Shown here: positions 32,612 to 40,775 of the stretch, piece by piece
Layout: each line of letters begins with the position of its first letter
Numbering within the stretch: position 1 is the stretch's first letter
DNA from: Dysgonomonas sp. UBA7710
GTDB taxonomy: Bacteria; Bacteroidota; Bacteroidia; Bacteroidales; Dysgonomonadaceae
Length of the DNA: 64,000 bases
Reading direction: 5' to 3'
NCBI RefSeq assembly: GCF_002482385.1
Contig: NZ_DLFW01000049.1
Span: 57,624-121,623 of the forward strand
Made by a program: the position numbers and the translations under genes
The notes under the pieces: generated by a model
The model's database searches: none
What the model saw: the letters and a program-made list of their open reading frames with translations, nothing else
What the model was told of the DNA's origin: nothing

Positions 32612-34597
32612 TTATTCCAAATTATAAGTTATACTCAATACCCTGAACTCTGTACGGCGGTTTACCTGATCGGCCATATCCTGCTGGTCGGCAGGAAGTT
32701 GTTCTATAAACTGTTCTGTGAGTACTTCCCCTTCTTTCAGAAAGTCGTATTTCTTGACAACAGCTTTGGTTACGGTCTTGGGCTGGGTTTTCCCTTTACC
32801 GGCAGCAGTCAGGCGGTCTTTTGCAATCCCATGGGCTATCAGATATTCAATAACCGATTCTGCACGGCGCTGGGACAGTCTGTTATTATATTCATCCGAA
32901 CCTTTACGGTCGGTGTGCGCCGATAATTCAATGGTCACATTCGGATTCAGGTTCAGTAAATCTATCAACCCATCCAGTTCCTCTTTCGATTCGGGACGTA
33001 AAGTAGCTTTATCAAAATCATAGAATATATTCTCCAGCACCACAGGCTTGTTTATCGGAGTCAGAATAAAATCGACAAGATAAGTGGAGTCCTTTTCCAT
33101 CTCCACAGTCTTCAATGCCATGCGGGTATTCAGATAATTTGCGCCACTGGCAAGGAATACATAATCAACACCCTGACGGACATCGAGAGTATAAGTCCCG
33201 TCATTCTTACCCGGAAACTTTTTATTCGTGCCGTCACGGCCTACGACGCGGATAGTGGAATTGGTGACAAACTCGTCATCCGTATCTACTATATAACCCT
33301 CTACAAGCGTCTTGATTACAGGATATTCGAATGAATAGATGTGGTCGAAGCCCTTTCCGTCGCCGCGGTTGGAACTAAAGAACCCGCTTTCCTTTTCTCC
33401 CTCGAAGGTTATGCCGAAATCGTCAGCCTGCGAATTGACCGGAGACTGCATATTTTCCGAAGTCCATCGTCCGGTTACAGAATTATATGATGCCTTAAAT
33501 ATATCCAGACCTCCCATCCCCGGATGTCCGTCCGATGAAAAGTAAAGGGTGGAATCATTACGCAGATAAGGAAACATCTCGTCTCCTGCCGTATTTATAT
33601 CCGGCCCGAGATTTTGGACAGATTCCACAAGATCGCCAACTAAAGTTGCTTTCCATATATCTTTTCCTCCATATCCGCCTGCCCTGTCGGATACAAAATA
33701 GAGCACATCTCCGGTCGAATTTATTGTAGGGTGTGCATATACACTGAGTGTATCCCTTCTGCTTATATCCAGTTTAGTACCGGCACTCCACGAGCCGCCC
33801 GAACGTTGCGACACATAGATACCCGGGAAGAATATTCCTACCGAATCGGGAACCGGAGTATGCGTATAATACATTGTTGTCCCTGCTGTGGTAAACGATG
33901 GCGTTCCTTCATCCGACTCGGTATTAATAGCCGATTCTACATGTTCTACTTTCATCCAGTTACCATTTTCGTTTTTACGGGACATGAAAATATCATTCAG
34001 TTTCGCACCTGTTATCCCGCTGATAGTATCGCCCGTGGCTTCTTTACGGTTGGATGAAAAATAAACCTGATCGTAATCAGGAGGCAGGAGCATCGGGCTG
34101 AATTCACCTCTGTTAGAGTTAAATAAATCCATACGTTTGACGGGATACAATGTGGACTTGGCTTTCCATAACGGAGCCAGCCTTGTTCCTTCCAGCCCAT
34201 TCAGGGCAAATTGATTTCCCGGATATAACTGAAGGAATTCCTGATAGTATTTTGCGGCCTGTTTATAGTCGCCTGCTTTGTGAAGGGAACGGGCATACTG
34301 AAGAGTGACCGTACTGTCATTCACTTTGTAGCGTATAGCATTGGCGTATGCTGCATTTGCCCTCATCGGATAATTTATGAGACGGTAGCTTTCAGCCATG
34401 CGGAGAGCTACTTCACCACGCAGTTCGCGTTTTTTTGCCGGTGTTTTACGGTATATCTTACGGTACATATCGGCAGCAACAAAGTACTCTCCCTGTGCAA
34501 ATTTTTTATCGGCATCTTCCAGTTTCACCGATTTGCACGAAGCTAAGTATGAGAGTAATATTATTGAGCCTAATGTATAGTAAATATATCTTTTCAA
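32612..34597 (-). CDS. porE: Lipoprotein with TPR, PD40 propeller and OmpA domain (PorE-like)
   Basis: A 661-residue protein with a lipobox YLASC (Cys21). Domain order: TPR repeats (about 25-130), a PD40/WD40-type propeller with repeated DYDQVYFSSNR, GTMYYTHT, LYFVSDRAGGYGGKDIW, LYFSSDGHPGMGGLDIF and GFFSSNRGDGKGFDHIY blades (165-430), a carboxypeptidase-regulatory segment (VEGYIVDTDDEF, about 435), then an OmpA-like peptidoglycan-binding domain (530-655) with the diaminopimelate-binding motif SAHTDRKGSDEYN and LSQRRAESV. This is the PorE layout of type IX secretion, tying the outer membrane machinery to peptidoglycan. Neighbouring porD supports that role. The leader carries a large hairpin. 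Confidence 0.88.
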   Translation of the reverse strand: MKRYIYYTLGSIILLSYLASCKSVKLEDADKKFAQGEYFVAADMYRKIYRKTPAKKRELRGEVALRMAESYRLINYPMRANAAYANAIRYKVNDSTVTLQYARSLHKAGDYKQAAKYYQEFLQLYPGNQFALNGLEGTRLAPLWKAKSTLYPVKRMDLFNSNRGEFSPMLLPPDYDQVYFSSNRKEATGDTISGITGAKLNDIFMSRKNENGNWMKVEHVESAINTESDEGTPSFTTAGTTMYYTHTPVPDSVGIFFPGIYVSQRSGGSWSAGTKLDISRRDTLSVYAHPTINSTGDVLYFVSDRAGGYGGKDIWKATLVGDLVESVQNLGPDINTAGDEMFPYLRNDSTLYFSSDGHPGMGGLDIFKASYNSVTGRWTSENMQSPVNSQADDFGITFEGEKESGFFSSNRGDGKGFDHIYSFEYPVIKTLVEGYIVDTDDEFVTNSTIRVVGRDGTNKKFPGKNDGTYTLDVRQGVDYVFLASGANYLNTRMALKTVEMEKDSTYLVDFILTPINKPVVLENIFYDFDKATLRPESKEELDGLIDLLNLNPNVTIELSAHTDRKGSDEYNNRLSQRRAESVIEYLIAHGIAKDRLTAAGKGKTQPKTVTKAVVKKYDFLKEGEVLTEQFIEQLPADQQDMADQVNRRTEFRVLSITYNLE

Positions 34598-34609
34598 AAT
34601 ATTTTTATT

Positions 34610-34690
34610 AATTTCAAGATTTCAAGATTTCATGTTTCAAAATTGATAAAACCCGTATTTTGAAATCTTGAAACATGAAATCTTGAAATT
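34610..34690 (-). repeat. Long hairpin of permuted words in the porE leader
   Basis: Two 34-base arms (34610-34643 and 34657-34690) with a 13-base loop. Each arm is built from AATTTCAAGATTTC, AAGATTTC-ATGTTTC or ATGTTTCAAGATTTC, and AAAAT; the middle words are swapped between arms. It ends 12 bases before the porE start, downstream of the -7 element, so it should be transcribed. Confidence 0.8.
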
Positions 34691-34700
34691 ATATGATACA

Positions 34701-34708
34701 CAAATATA
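34701..34708 (-). promoter_or_regulatory. -7 element of porE-porD
   Basis: TATATTTG on the minus strand, 104 bases upstream of the porE start. The intervening leader is almost entirely the hairpin. Confidence 0.6.
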
Positions 34709-34763
34709 ACTCATTTATCCTTTTAATATTGCTTATGACAGTGAGAATCATCATGTTTATTAA

Positions 34764-35399
34764 CTAATCCTCCCCTTTTAATATAGGTAGTTTCAGACGG
34801 TATTTTGTAGCCAGTACTCTTATCACAACCACAAACACAGCCGTAGAGATTTCTATTACAGCCAGATCCACATTCAGATAATGAAGGATGCTAAACAAAA
34901 TTCCGCCCAGGATACAGGCGACAGCATAAAGTTCCTGTGTGAAAATAATAGGAACTTCATTTATCAGAATATCGCGTATCATACCTCCTACAATACCTGT
35001 GATAGTGGCCATAGACACACATACCCATACCGGATAGCCGAGAGCGAAAGCCTTTTCGTAACCTACTACTACAAATAGTCCCAGCCCGATACAGTCGAAC
35101 CAGAAAATCGTATTGTTAAGATGTACCAGAAATTTACGAAAACACAGTACAATCAGAAAGGCAAACAATGTACACCATATATAGCGGCTGGCCTGTGTCC
35201 AGAATATAGGCACATCCAGCAACAAGTCACGCAAAGTACCGCCTCCGGTAGCGGTGACGAAACCGATAACTATTGCTCCGAACCAGTCGAACCGTTTAGC
35301 CGAAGCCAGACGGATACCACTGATAGCAAACGCAATTGTTCCCAGAAATTCGATTATATCGACAAGCTGTATTTTCGCAAGGTCATCAAAGAGAAACAT
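34764..35399 (-). CDS. Trimeric intracellular cation channel (TRIC)/YadS-family membrane protein
   Basis: I start at the ATG at 35399; an upstream open stretch beginning at a TTG is repeat-derived. The 211-residue inner-membrane protein has seven hydrophobic helices and two tandem repeats, each with the family's glycine motif: GFVTATGGGTLRDLLLD (about 48-64) and TITGIVGGMIRDILINEVP (about 133-151). Bacterial TRIC homologues form homotrimeric K+/Na+ channels; the older label is UPF0126/YadS. It lies between two hairpin-forming repeats, with mnmA upstream and the porE promoter downstream. Confidence 0.9.
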   Translation of the reverse strand: MFLFDDLAKIQLVDIIEFLGTIAFAISGIRLASAKRFDWFGAIVIGFVTATGGGTLRDLLLDVPIFWTQASRYIWCTLFAFLIVLCFRKFLVHLNNTIFWFDCIGLGLFVVVGYEKAFALGYPVWVCVSMATITGIVGGMIRDILINEVPIIFTQELYAVACILGGILFSILHYLNVDLAVIEISTAVFVVVIRVLATKYRLKLPILKGED

Positions 35400-35426
35400 G
35401 GTTTTTAAGTGAAAAGTGAATAATTT

Positions 35427-35524
35427 AATTAGCAAATTAGCAGATTCGGAAATTTGAAAATTTGAAAATAGCGCAAAGCGACAACATCATTTGCTAATAT
35501 GCTAATATCCGAATTTGCTAATTC
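35427..35524 (-). repeat. Inverted repeat of GCTAAT/TTTGAAAA words between mnmA and the TRIC gene
   Basis: Left arm 35427-35456 (AATTAGCAAATTAGCAGATT, then CGGAAATTTG); right arm 35489-35524 whose reverse complement starts AATTAGCAAATT, then CGGATATTAGCATATTAGC. Outer 12 bp pair perfectly, inner words are permuted. It overlaps the mnmA end region. Confidence 0.75.
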
Positions 35525-36601
35525 TCAAATTTCCTCATTAGCTATCATCCCGCTACCAATACAGAGTTTTGAATCCGCATCATAGACTACACCAAACTGT
35601 CCGGCAGCAATACCCTGTATCCTTTCATCGGAGTGGATACGGTAAAGATCTCCTATTTTTTCTATATAGCCATGGGTAAATTCAGGTGTATGGCGTATCT
35701 TGAACGTGATATCTTTCCGTCCTTCAAAATCTCCCCAGATATCTTCTGTGATAAAAGAAAAACCTGCAAGATTCACCACTTTGCCATATTGTGTTTCAGG
35801 ATCGTAGCCATTAGAAACATAAACGATATTGCGCTTTGTATCTTTCTTTATCACAAACCACGGGCCACCACTTAGTCCCAACCCTTTACGCTGGCCGATA
35901 GTATGGAACCAATATCCGTCATGCTTTCCGAGAACATTACCTGTTTCCAGTTCCACGATCTTACCTTTGCGTTCACCCAGATAGCGGCGAATAAAGTCAT
36001 TGTAATTTATTTTACCTAGAAAACAAATACCCTGACTATCTTTTCGCTGAGCCGAAGGCAACCCCTGTTGCGCAGCAATGGCACGCACCTCGCTTTTCAG
36101 CAGATCACCTATCGGGAACATCAATTTAGACACCTGTAAATAATCTATCTGTCCGAGAAAGTAGGTTTGGTCTTTCACCTGATCTTTCGCAGTAGAGAGC
36201 CATGTCTTGCCGTTCAGTTCGGTAGTTGTTGCATAATGCCCTGTCGCAATCTTATCAAATTCATGCCCCCATTTTTGCTCGAAACACCCAAACTTAATCA
36301 TTTTGTTGCACATCATATCCGGATTGGGAGTCAGTCCTCGCTTTACTGCGTCTACTGTATAGCTCACCACATTTTCCCAGTATTCCTCATGCAGGGATAC
36401 AACTTCCATCTTACAACCATATTTCTTTGCTATATAGGTTGTAATTTCAATATCTTCTTCAGCAGGGCAATCAATATAACCCTGCTCGTCTTCCATTCCT
36501 ATGCGTATATAAAATATGGTAGGATCGTATCCTTGTTCCTTTAGCTGATGTACAACTACGGAACTGTCTACCCCACCCGATACCAATGCTGCTATTTTCA
36601 T
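35525..36601 (-). CDS. mnmA: tRNA-specific 2-thiouridylase MnmA
   Basis: A 358-residue enzyme that adds sulfur to U34 of tRNA Lys, Glu and Gln, using a persulfide from cysteine desulfurase. The PP-loop SGGVDSS is at residues 8-14; the two catalytic cysteines are Cys98 (PDMMCNKMIKFG) and Cys193 (SQGICFLGK). The GQRKGLGLSGGPWFV block marks the central domain. Bacteroidota often have two MnmA copies; this one has the full catalytic set. The final residues (IANEEI) run into the GCTAAT-word repeat. Confidence 0.97.
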   Translation of the reverse strand: MKIAALVSGGVDSSVVVHQLKEQGYDPTIFYIRIGMEDEQGYIDCPAEEDIEITTYIAKKYGCKMEVVSLHEEYWENVVSYTVDAVKRGLTPNPDMMCNKMIKFGCFEQKWGHEFDKIATGHYATTTELNGKTWLSTAKDQVKDQTYFLGQIDYLQVSKLMFPIGDLLKSEVRAIAAQQGLPSAQRKDSQGICFLGKINYNDFIRRYLGERKGKIVELETGNVLGKHDGYWFHTIGQRKGLGLSGGPWFVIKKDTKRNIVYVSNGYDPETQYGKVVNLAGFSFITEDIWGDFEGRKDITFKIRHTPEFTHGYIEKIGDLYRIHSDERIQGIAAGQFGVVYDADSKLCIGSGMIANEEI

Positions 36602-36612
36602 TATTATTCACC

Positions 36613-36640
36613 TAAGGCCGCAGACCTATCTTTTACTTAC
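36613..36640 (+). repeat. AGGTC-NNN-GACCT repeat, copy 4
   Basis: AAGGCCGCAGACCT (36614-36627), then ATCTTTTACTTACC. Degenerate copy between mnmA and the next gene; its right end overlaps the stop region of the downstream-located envelope protein gene. Confidence 0.6.
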
Positions 36641-37146
36641 CAAATTTCTGTCTTCACAAAATTTTTAAATGTTCCCATACCAAAGCAAAATCCCGCTCTG
36701 ACAAAGAATTGTTGCTCGTTTCCCGTCACATTAAAATCATAACCCGCCTTTACAAAGAAGAATTTGTAATCGACATATACATTCGGCGTAATCACAATCC
36801 CGTCCTTTCCATGTCTGAAATTGAACAGATAACCGGCATCGCAACCCACAAGGATTGTCGCATTGTTATTATTAAATAAGGATTCGCTCAGGAAAGATGT
36901 CAATTGTATCGGTTTCAGGTTCAACCCGGCAACAGGAGAACTTCCCCCTGTATAATCTATCCCGCTGGATACAAATGAATTGAGCGGATTTTTCTTATGC
37001 CATACAGGAAAAGATGCATTGGCTGCAAACTGGAAATCATTTCCTTTCCCCTTAGCATCTGCATACTGCGCCCCGATACCTATAAATTGGGCTGAACAGG
37101 CAAAAGGCAATAGCAGGAACAAGCATATAATGTGTATCTTTTTCAT
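36637..37146 (-). CDS. Small exported beta-barrel-like protein, unknown function
   Basis: The start is set at the ATG at 37146, which begins a signal peptide (MKKIHIICLFLLLPFA to CSAQ); the frame extends four codons further upstream without support. The 169-residue product alternates polar and hydrophobic residues with aromatic strand ends (YVDYKFFFVKAGYDFNV, FFVRAGFCFGMG), as in small outer-membrane barrels of about eight strands. I do not recognise a named family. It follows mnmA-directed transcription on the same strand, 35 bases upstream of mnmA. Repeat copies lie on both sides. Outer membrane location is inferred. Confidence 0.65.
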   Translation of the reverse strand: MKKIHIICLFLLLPFACSAQFIGIGAQYADAKGKGNDFQFAANASFPVWHKKNPLNSFVSSGIDYTGGSSPVAGLNLKPIQLTSFLSESLFNNNNATILVGCDAGYLFNFRHGKDGIVITPNVYVDYKFFFVKAGYDFNVTGNEQQFFVRAGFCFGMGTFKNFVKTEIW

Positions 37147-37157
37147 TTTTATCAACA

Positions 37158-37213
37158 ATGGTCACAGACCTATTTATTAACCATCCATGTATAACAACGA
37201 CTAGCTGCTATAA
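37158..37213 (+). repeat. AGGTC-NNN-GACCT repeat, copy 5
   Basis: TGGTCACAGACCTATTTATT (37159-37178), then ACCATCCATGTATAACAACG and a GCTATAAG end. It lies just upstream of the minus-strand envelope gene. Confidence 0.75.
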
Positions 37214-37296
37214 GTTTGAACTATGATATTTTACTTCTACATTTTCAATCAAGGTACAAAAATACGCTTTATTTTTCAGAAAGTCAGTGTACAGGC

Positions 37297-38235
37297 CTAC
37301 GATTGTTCTGTTTTGGACTCCCGCTCCACATCGGCTCTCGATTTACTGGCCGTCACCAGATATACTCCTCCAAAGATTAATATGGCTGCCAGCAGTTTTT
37401 CGAATGTAAATCGGTCCATTCCCATATATATGGCTACGCCGGAAGCAATGAGCGGTTGCATATTATTGTACATGGAGATAGTAGTAGGCCTTATACGCCT
37501 TTGAGCCAAAGGAATCATCATATAGGTGAAAAATGTAGCTCCCAGTAATGTAAACGACAGCATCAGATACGGTATTACATCCGGCTGATGGAACAGTGGC
37601 GCCACTAATACAGCATCATAGCTGACAGGCAGATTGATCAGAGCGGCGAAGAGAAACATCCATTTCATCATCGTAATGGGAGAGTACTTAGTCGATAACG
37701 GGCGTGTAATCACCAGATAAAATGCATAAAACAATTGCGCGCCAAGCACGGCGATATCCCCCGCCAAAGCTGATCCCTGTCCGGGTGTAACCACCTGATT
37801 GGAAGTATAGACCAAAAAAATGGCACCCAGACCACCGAGCAAGACGCCGCCTGCTTTTTTGAAGGTAATGGGTTCTTTGAGTAACACTGCTGCTAGTATC
37901 ATGGCAAACAAAGGGCCGCTGGTAGTTATTATGGATGCATCCACTGATGAGGTTTGCCCTAGCCCATATGCAAAAAGGCTCTGATTGATAAGCATACCCG
38001 AAATACCTCCTATACACAGTATGAGCAAATCCCGCCTGTCTACTTTTTCTTTTTTCGTGAATAACGATACTATCCAGAAGGCAATGGCAGCAAAACCCAT
38101 ACGCAGCATCGTCATAGCTATAGGCGTAAGAAGCCCGGTACTGTACAGATACTTATTGATGGGAATATTCAGTCCGAAAACTGTCATCACAACAAACATG
38201 ATAATGTGCCCCTGTTGTTTCTGTGAAAGAGTCAT
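37297..38235 (-). CDS. DMT-superfamily transporter (EamA family)
   Basis: A 312-residue inner-membrane protein with ten hydrophobic helices arranged as two EamA repeats (about 8-145 and 155-290). Typical features are the short charged loops and GISGMLINQSLFAYGLGQTSSVDASII (split at residues 78-104), plus a Pro-Leu-rich PLFAMILAAVLLKEPITF motif near the end of repeat 1 and PLIASGVAIYMG in repeat 2. Members export or import small metabolites such as amino acids, purines and sugars; nothing here tells which. It lies between an envelope protein and a YjdF-like gene, with 30 bases to the latter's stop. Confidence 0.9.
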   Translation of the reverse strand: MTLSQKQQGHIIMFVVMTVFGLNIPINKYLYSTGLLTPIAMTMLRMGFAAIAFWIVSLFTKKEKVDRRDLLILCIGGISGMLINQSLFAYGLGQTSSVDASIITTSGPLFAMILAAVLLKEPITFKKAGGVLLGGLGAIFLVYTSNQVVTPGQGSALAGDIAVLGAQLFYAFYLVITRPLSTKYSPITMMKWMFLFAALINLPVSYDAVLVAPLFHQPDVIPYLMLSFTLLGATFFTYMMIPLAQRRIRPTTISMYNNMQPLIASGVAIYMGMDRFTFEKLLAAILIFGGVYLVTASKSRADVERESKTEQS

Positions 38236-38240
38236 TGTGT

Positions 38241-38310
38241 TAATTAAGAATTAAGAATGATGAATTCATTTGCTAATTTGCCTATCTGCTAATTTACGAA
38301 TTTGCTTATC
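38241..38310 (+). repeat. Word repeat overlapping the YjdF-like gene 3' end
   Basis: ATTTGCTAATTTGC, ATCTGCTAATTTACG and AATTTGCTTATCCTG occur in tandem and resemble the repeat at 35427-35524. The first part lies between genes; the rest encodes the C-terminus of the YjdF-like protein. Confidence 0.7.
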
Positions 38311-38886
38311 CTGTAATTTCGAAAAGAATATCAACATACAGATAGCCCCAAGCATGGCGCAAAACATATCTGACTGCGTATCCCAGACATATCCCTGAGT
38401 ACCGAGAAAATCGTCGGCACCATCGGCCGACAATGCACCTACCCACCATTCTATCAGTTCATAAAAGGCACTGATGGCAAGGCAGATACTGACAACTATA
38501 AATGGAAGCCAGGAACGCTTTTTAAGTACATCGAGGCGGATAAGTAATTCACGGGCAATCATAGCCGGGATAAAGCCTTGTGCAAAATGGCCTACTTTAT
38601 CATAATTATTGCGGCTTTGGTCAAACGTTTCTTTTATCCAGTCGAATAACGGAACCTTCGCATAGGAATAATGTGCACCTACAAAAAGAATAATAAGATG
38701 GATAAGGATAAAAACGTAGGTCATATCCGTAAACCGGAACCGCTTAAAGGTAAAGGCTAGTATAGCCACACCGACGATACACAGACCTGCTTCGAGAAAC
38801 CACAAACCCGTTTCATAAGGATTGATACCCGACCAGATGCCTGCTATCAAGAATATGGCAAGGAATATCCAATGTTTTTTTTCCAT
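38266..38886 (-). CDS. DUF2238/YjdF-like inner membrane protein
   Basis: A 206-residue protein with six hydrophobic segments. It matches the DUF2238/YjdF family: SYAKVPLFDWIKETFDQSRNNYDKVGHFAQGF (split at 71-102), ARELLIRL, ISAFYELIEWWVGAL (about 140) and DFLGTQGYVWDTQSDMFCAMLGA (about 158-180). Conserved Asp/His/Glu residues around Y-D-K-V-G-H and Y-E-L-I-E-W suggest metal or proton chemistry, but the function is unknown. The C-terminus (KLQDKQIRKLADRQISK) is encoded by a word-type repeat, so its native end may have been extended by repeat invasion. Confidence 0.9.
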   Translation of the reverse strand: MEKKHWIFLAIFLIAGIWSGINPYETGLWFLEAGLCIVGVAILAFTFKRFRFTDMTYVFILIHLIILFVGAHYSYAKVPLFDWIKETFDQSRNNYDKVGHFAQGFIPAMIARELLIRLDVLKKRSWLPFIVVSICLAISAFYELIEWWVGALSADGADDFLGTQGYVWDTQSDMFCAMLGAICMLIFFSKLQDKQIRKLADRQISK

Positions 38887-38903
38887 TGAGTATATGTAGT
38901 TTT

Positions 38904-39458
38904 TTATTTGTAAGTATTATAGGAAATAACTTCTTCTACAGGCTTGCGTCTCTTTTCCCTCAACGGCTGTGCGGGATAGCCGATAACTATATCAAGTACC
39001 ACACGTCTGTTATCAGGGATATTCAGCAGGTTCTTCATTTTTGATTCGGTGAACCAACCGAGTATGCAACTACCCAGCCCTTCGGCTTCAGCCGCAAGGC
39101 AAATATGAGAGGCTGCAATACCTATATCAAGAAAGGCAAAATGCTTATCTTTCACAATACCACCGATGCCTGAACTTATATTCACTTTCTCCTCTACCAC
39201 TATGATATGTACAGGCGCCTGTTTGGTGAAATGGTTCATGCCCAGCAACCTCGCCGATGCCGCATCTGCCACCTTATTTTTCAGTTCGGGTTCATCCACT
39301 ACAATAAAATGCCATGGCTGCGCATTACAGGCCGAAGGGGCCAGACGGGCAGCTTCCAGTATGCGGGCTATGATCTCACGGTCGACTGTGCGTGTAGTAT
39401 CATAAGCACGGGTGCTCTGGCGTTGTTTTACAAGATTGTAAAAAAAATCTTTATCCAT
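38904..39458 (-). CDS. Nitroreductase-family flavoprotein
   Basis: A 184-residue protein of the FMN-dependent nitroreductase family. The N-terminus has the FMN-phosphate block RQSTRAYDTTRTVDREII (about 13-30) and ARLAPSACNAQPWHFIVV (about 35-52); the C-terminal half has EAEGLGSCILGWF (about 122-134) and VIGYPAQPLREKRRKPVEEV. These enzymes reduce nitro groups, quinones or similar acceptors with NAD(P)H in the cytoplasm. It starts one base after the ribE stop (TAA-T-ATG), so the two share a transcript; FMN is made from the product of ribE, a fitting pairing. Confidence 0.95.
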   Translation of the reverse strand: MDKDFFYNLVKQRQSTRAYDTTRTVDREIIARILEAARLAPSACNAQPWHFIVVDEPELKNKVADAASARLLGMNHFTKQAPVHIIVVEEKVNISSGIGGIVKDKHFAFLDIGIAASHICLAAEAEGLGSCILGWFTESKMKNLLNIPDNRRVVLDIVIGYPAQPLREKRRKPVEEVISYNTYK

Positions 39459-39459
39459 A

Positions 39460-40059
39460 TTACAATTGTGTAATACGACTGATATATTTACCTATAATAT
39501 CAAATTCCAGATTTACCACACTACCTACTTTAAATTGATGAAAATTAGTATGTTCGTATGTGTATGGAATTATAGCTACTTCGAATGTATTATTGGTAGG
39601 GTCTACTACAGTCAGGCTGACACCGTTTACGGTTACAGAGCCTTTATCTACCGTCAGATAACCTTTCTTAGCCATTTCACGGTCGAACTCGTATTCAAAT
39701 TTGAAGTACCAGCTACCATCGGCCTCCCTTATTTCGAGACACTTGGCTGTCTGGTCCACATGTCCCTGAACGATATGTCCGTCCAGGCGGCCGTTCATCA
39801 GCATACTGCGTTCGAGGTTAACCTTATCTCCTACCTGCAACAAACCGAGATTAGAACATTCCAGTGTTTCTTTGATAGCAGTAACCGTATATTTGTTATC
39901 ATCGATATTCACGACTGTAAGACATACCCCGTTATGTGAAACACTTTGGTCAATCTTCAACTCATGGGTAAATGAACACTCCATTGTTATATGCAGATTC
40001 TCCGCCTCTTTACGCAACGAAACCACTGTTGCCGCTTCTTCTACTATACCTGAAAACAT
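39460..40059 (-). CDS. ribE: Riboflavin synthase alpha chain
   Basis: A 199-residue lumazine-binding protein that converts two 6,7-dimethyl-8-ribityllumazine molecules into riboflavin. The internal duplication is plain: MFSGIVEEAATV starts repeat 1, with HNGVCLTVV (about 41); repeat 2 starts near GHIVQGHVDQTAKC (about 93) and has VNGVSLTVV (about 141). Length is typical. It acts in the cytoplasm as a trimer. No other rib genes are near. Stop and nitroreductase start are separated by a single base. The symbol ribE follows the Bacteroidota/E. coli use; Bacillus calls it ribB. Confidence 0.96.
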   Translation of the reverse strand: MFSGIVEEAATVVSLRKEAENLHITMECSFTHELKIDQSVSHNGVCLTVVNIDDNKYTVTAIKETLECSNLGLLQVGDKVNLERSMLMNGRLDGHIVQGHVDQTAKCLEIREADGSWYFKFEYEFDREMAKKGYLTVDKGSVTVNGVSLTVVDPTNNTFEVAIIPYTYEHTNFHQFKVGSVVNLEFDIIGKYISRITQL

Positions 40060-40315
40060 GATATCTTTATTTTAGTTAGTTCTATTATTTTTAGCAATAC
40101 AAAGGTACGGAAAAAGTTATAAGTTTCGCGAATCGGTAGTTGAGTTTTAATGTTCAATTACATTAGTCGTTTTTCGTGACTCGGCATAATCAAAATAAAT
40201 TTTGCTTCTATTCTCGCTACTTAAAACGTTCGTTTTTTCTAACGCGCCTGCCGTCTTGTATTTGGCTAACGCCGATTTGGCTCCGCCGATTTTCAATTCC
40301 GCTTCGCTCCAATTC

Positions 40316-40505
40316 ATTTTGCCTTGATGCAAAACGAAACAAAAAATCAAGGCTGCATCCCCCGGCGACCCAAAGCCGCAGCTTCGGTGGGGCAAAATAA
40401 TACGGAATCATCTTTAGCCGGATTATCAGCAGAGTATAGCAGCTACCGTATTTTGCCCTACACCTCCGCTTTACGGATTGGGTGCCCCGCCTGCGGGACG
40501 AGGCC
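40316..40505 (+). repeat. Dispersed repeat R1, copy B
   Basis: Shares ATCAAGGCTGCAT, GGCGACCCAAA and the 18-bp CGGATTGGGTGCCCCGCC (40474-40491) with copy A at 19 kb. Confidence 0.75.
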
Positions 40506-40559
40506 GGAATCGCGATGCGACGACAAGATAGAGGCTCTTCAGGCTTTAGCCGCACGTGC

Positions 40560-40775
40560 GTCAGCAGCGCCGTTAGCTTTAAGTACGGGGCACCCATAGG
40601 GCGAAAAAGGCGTTAAAAACAAAAACGTGTTTGAGCTTATCCGCTGATGCGTATTATATACATCCCGGAGCGAGTTTTTTTGTTTAGCCTTTGAGCCCGT
40701 TATGGGTCGGACGTTGAAGCGGGGCGCTAAAGCGTTTTTGGTTCCTTTTGGGGCTTAGGCCAAAAGGAACGCAAG
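40560..40775 (-). repeat. Dispersed repeat R1, copy C
   Basis: On the minus strand it has the terminal hairpin CCTTTTGGCCTAAGCCCCAA, then AAAAAAACTCGCTCC, CTCAAACACGTTTTTG and GGGTGCCCCG. It is inverted relative to copy B. Confidence 0.75.

Noticed and set aside
40176..40599. Overlapping open frames of 74-126 codons on both strands inside the 670-bp element
   Set aside because: They overlap each other on opposite strands, lie in repeated GC-rich DNA shared with the 19-kb locus, and show no protein-like features.
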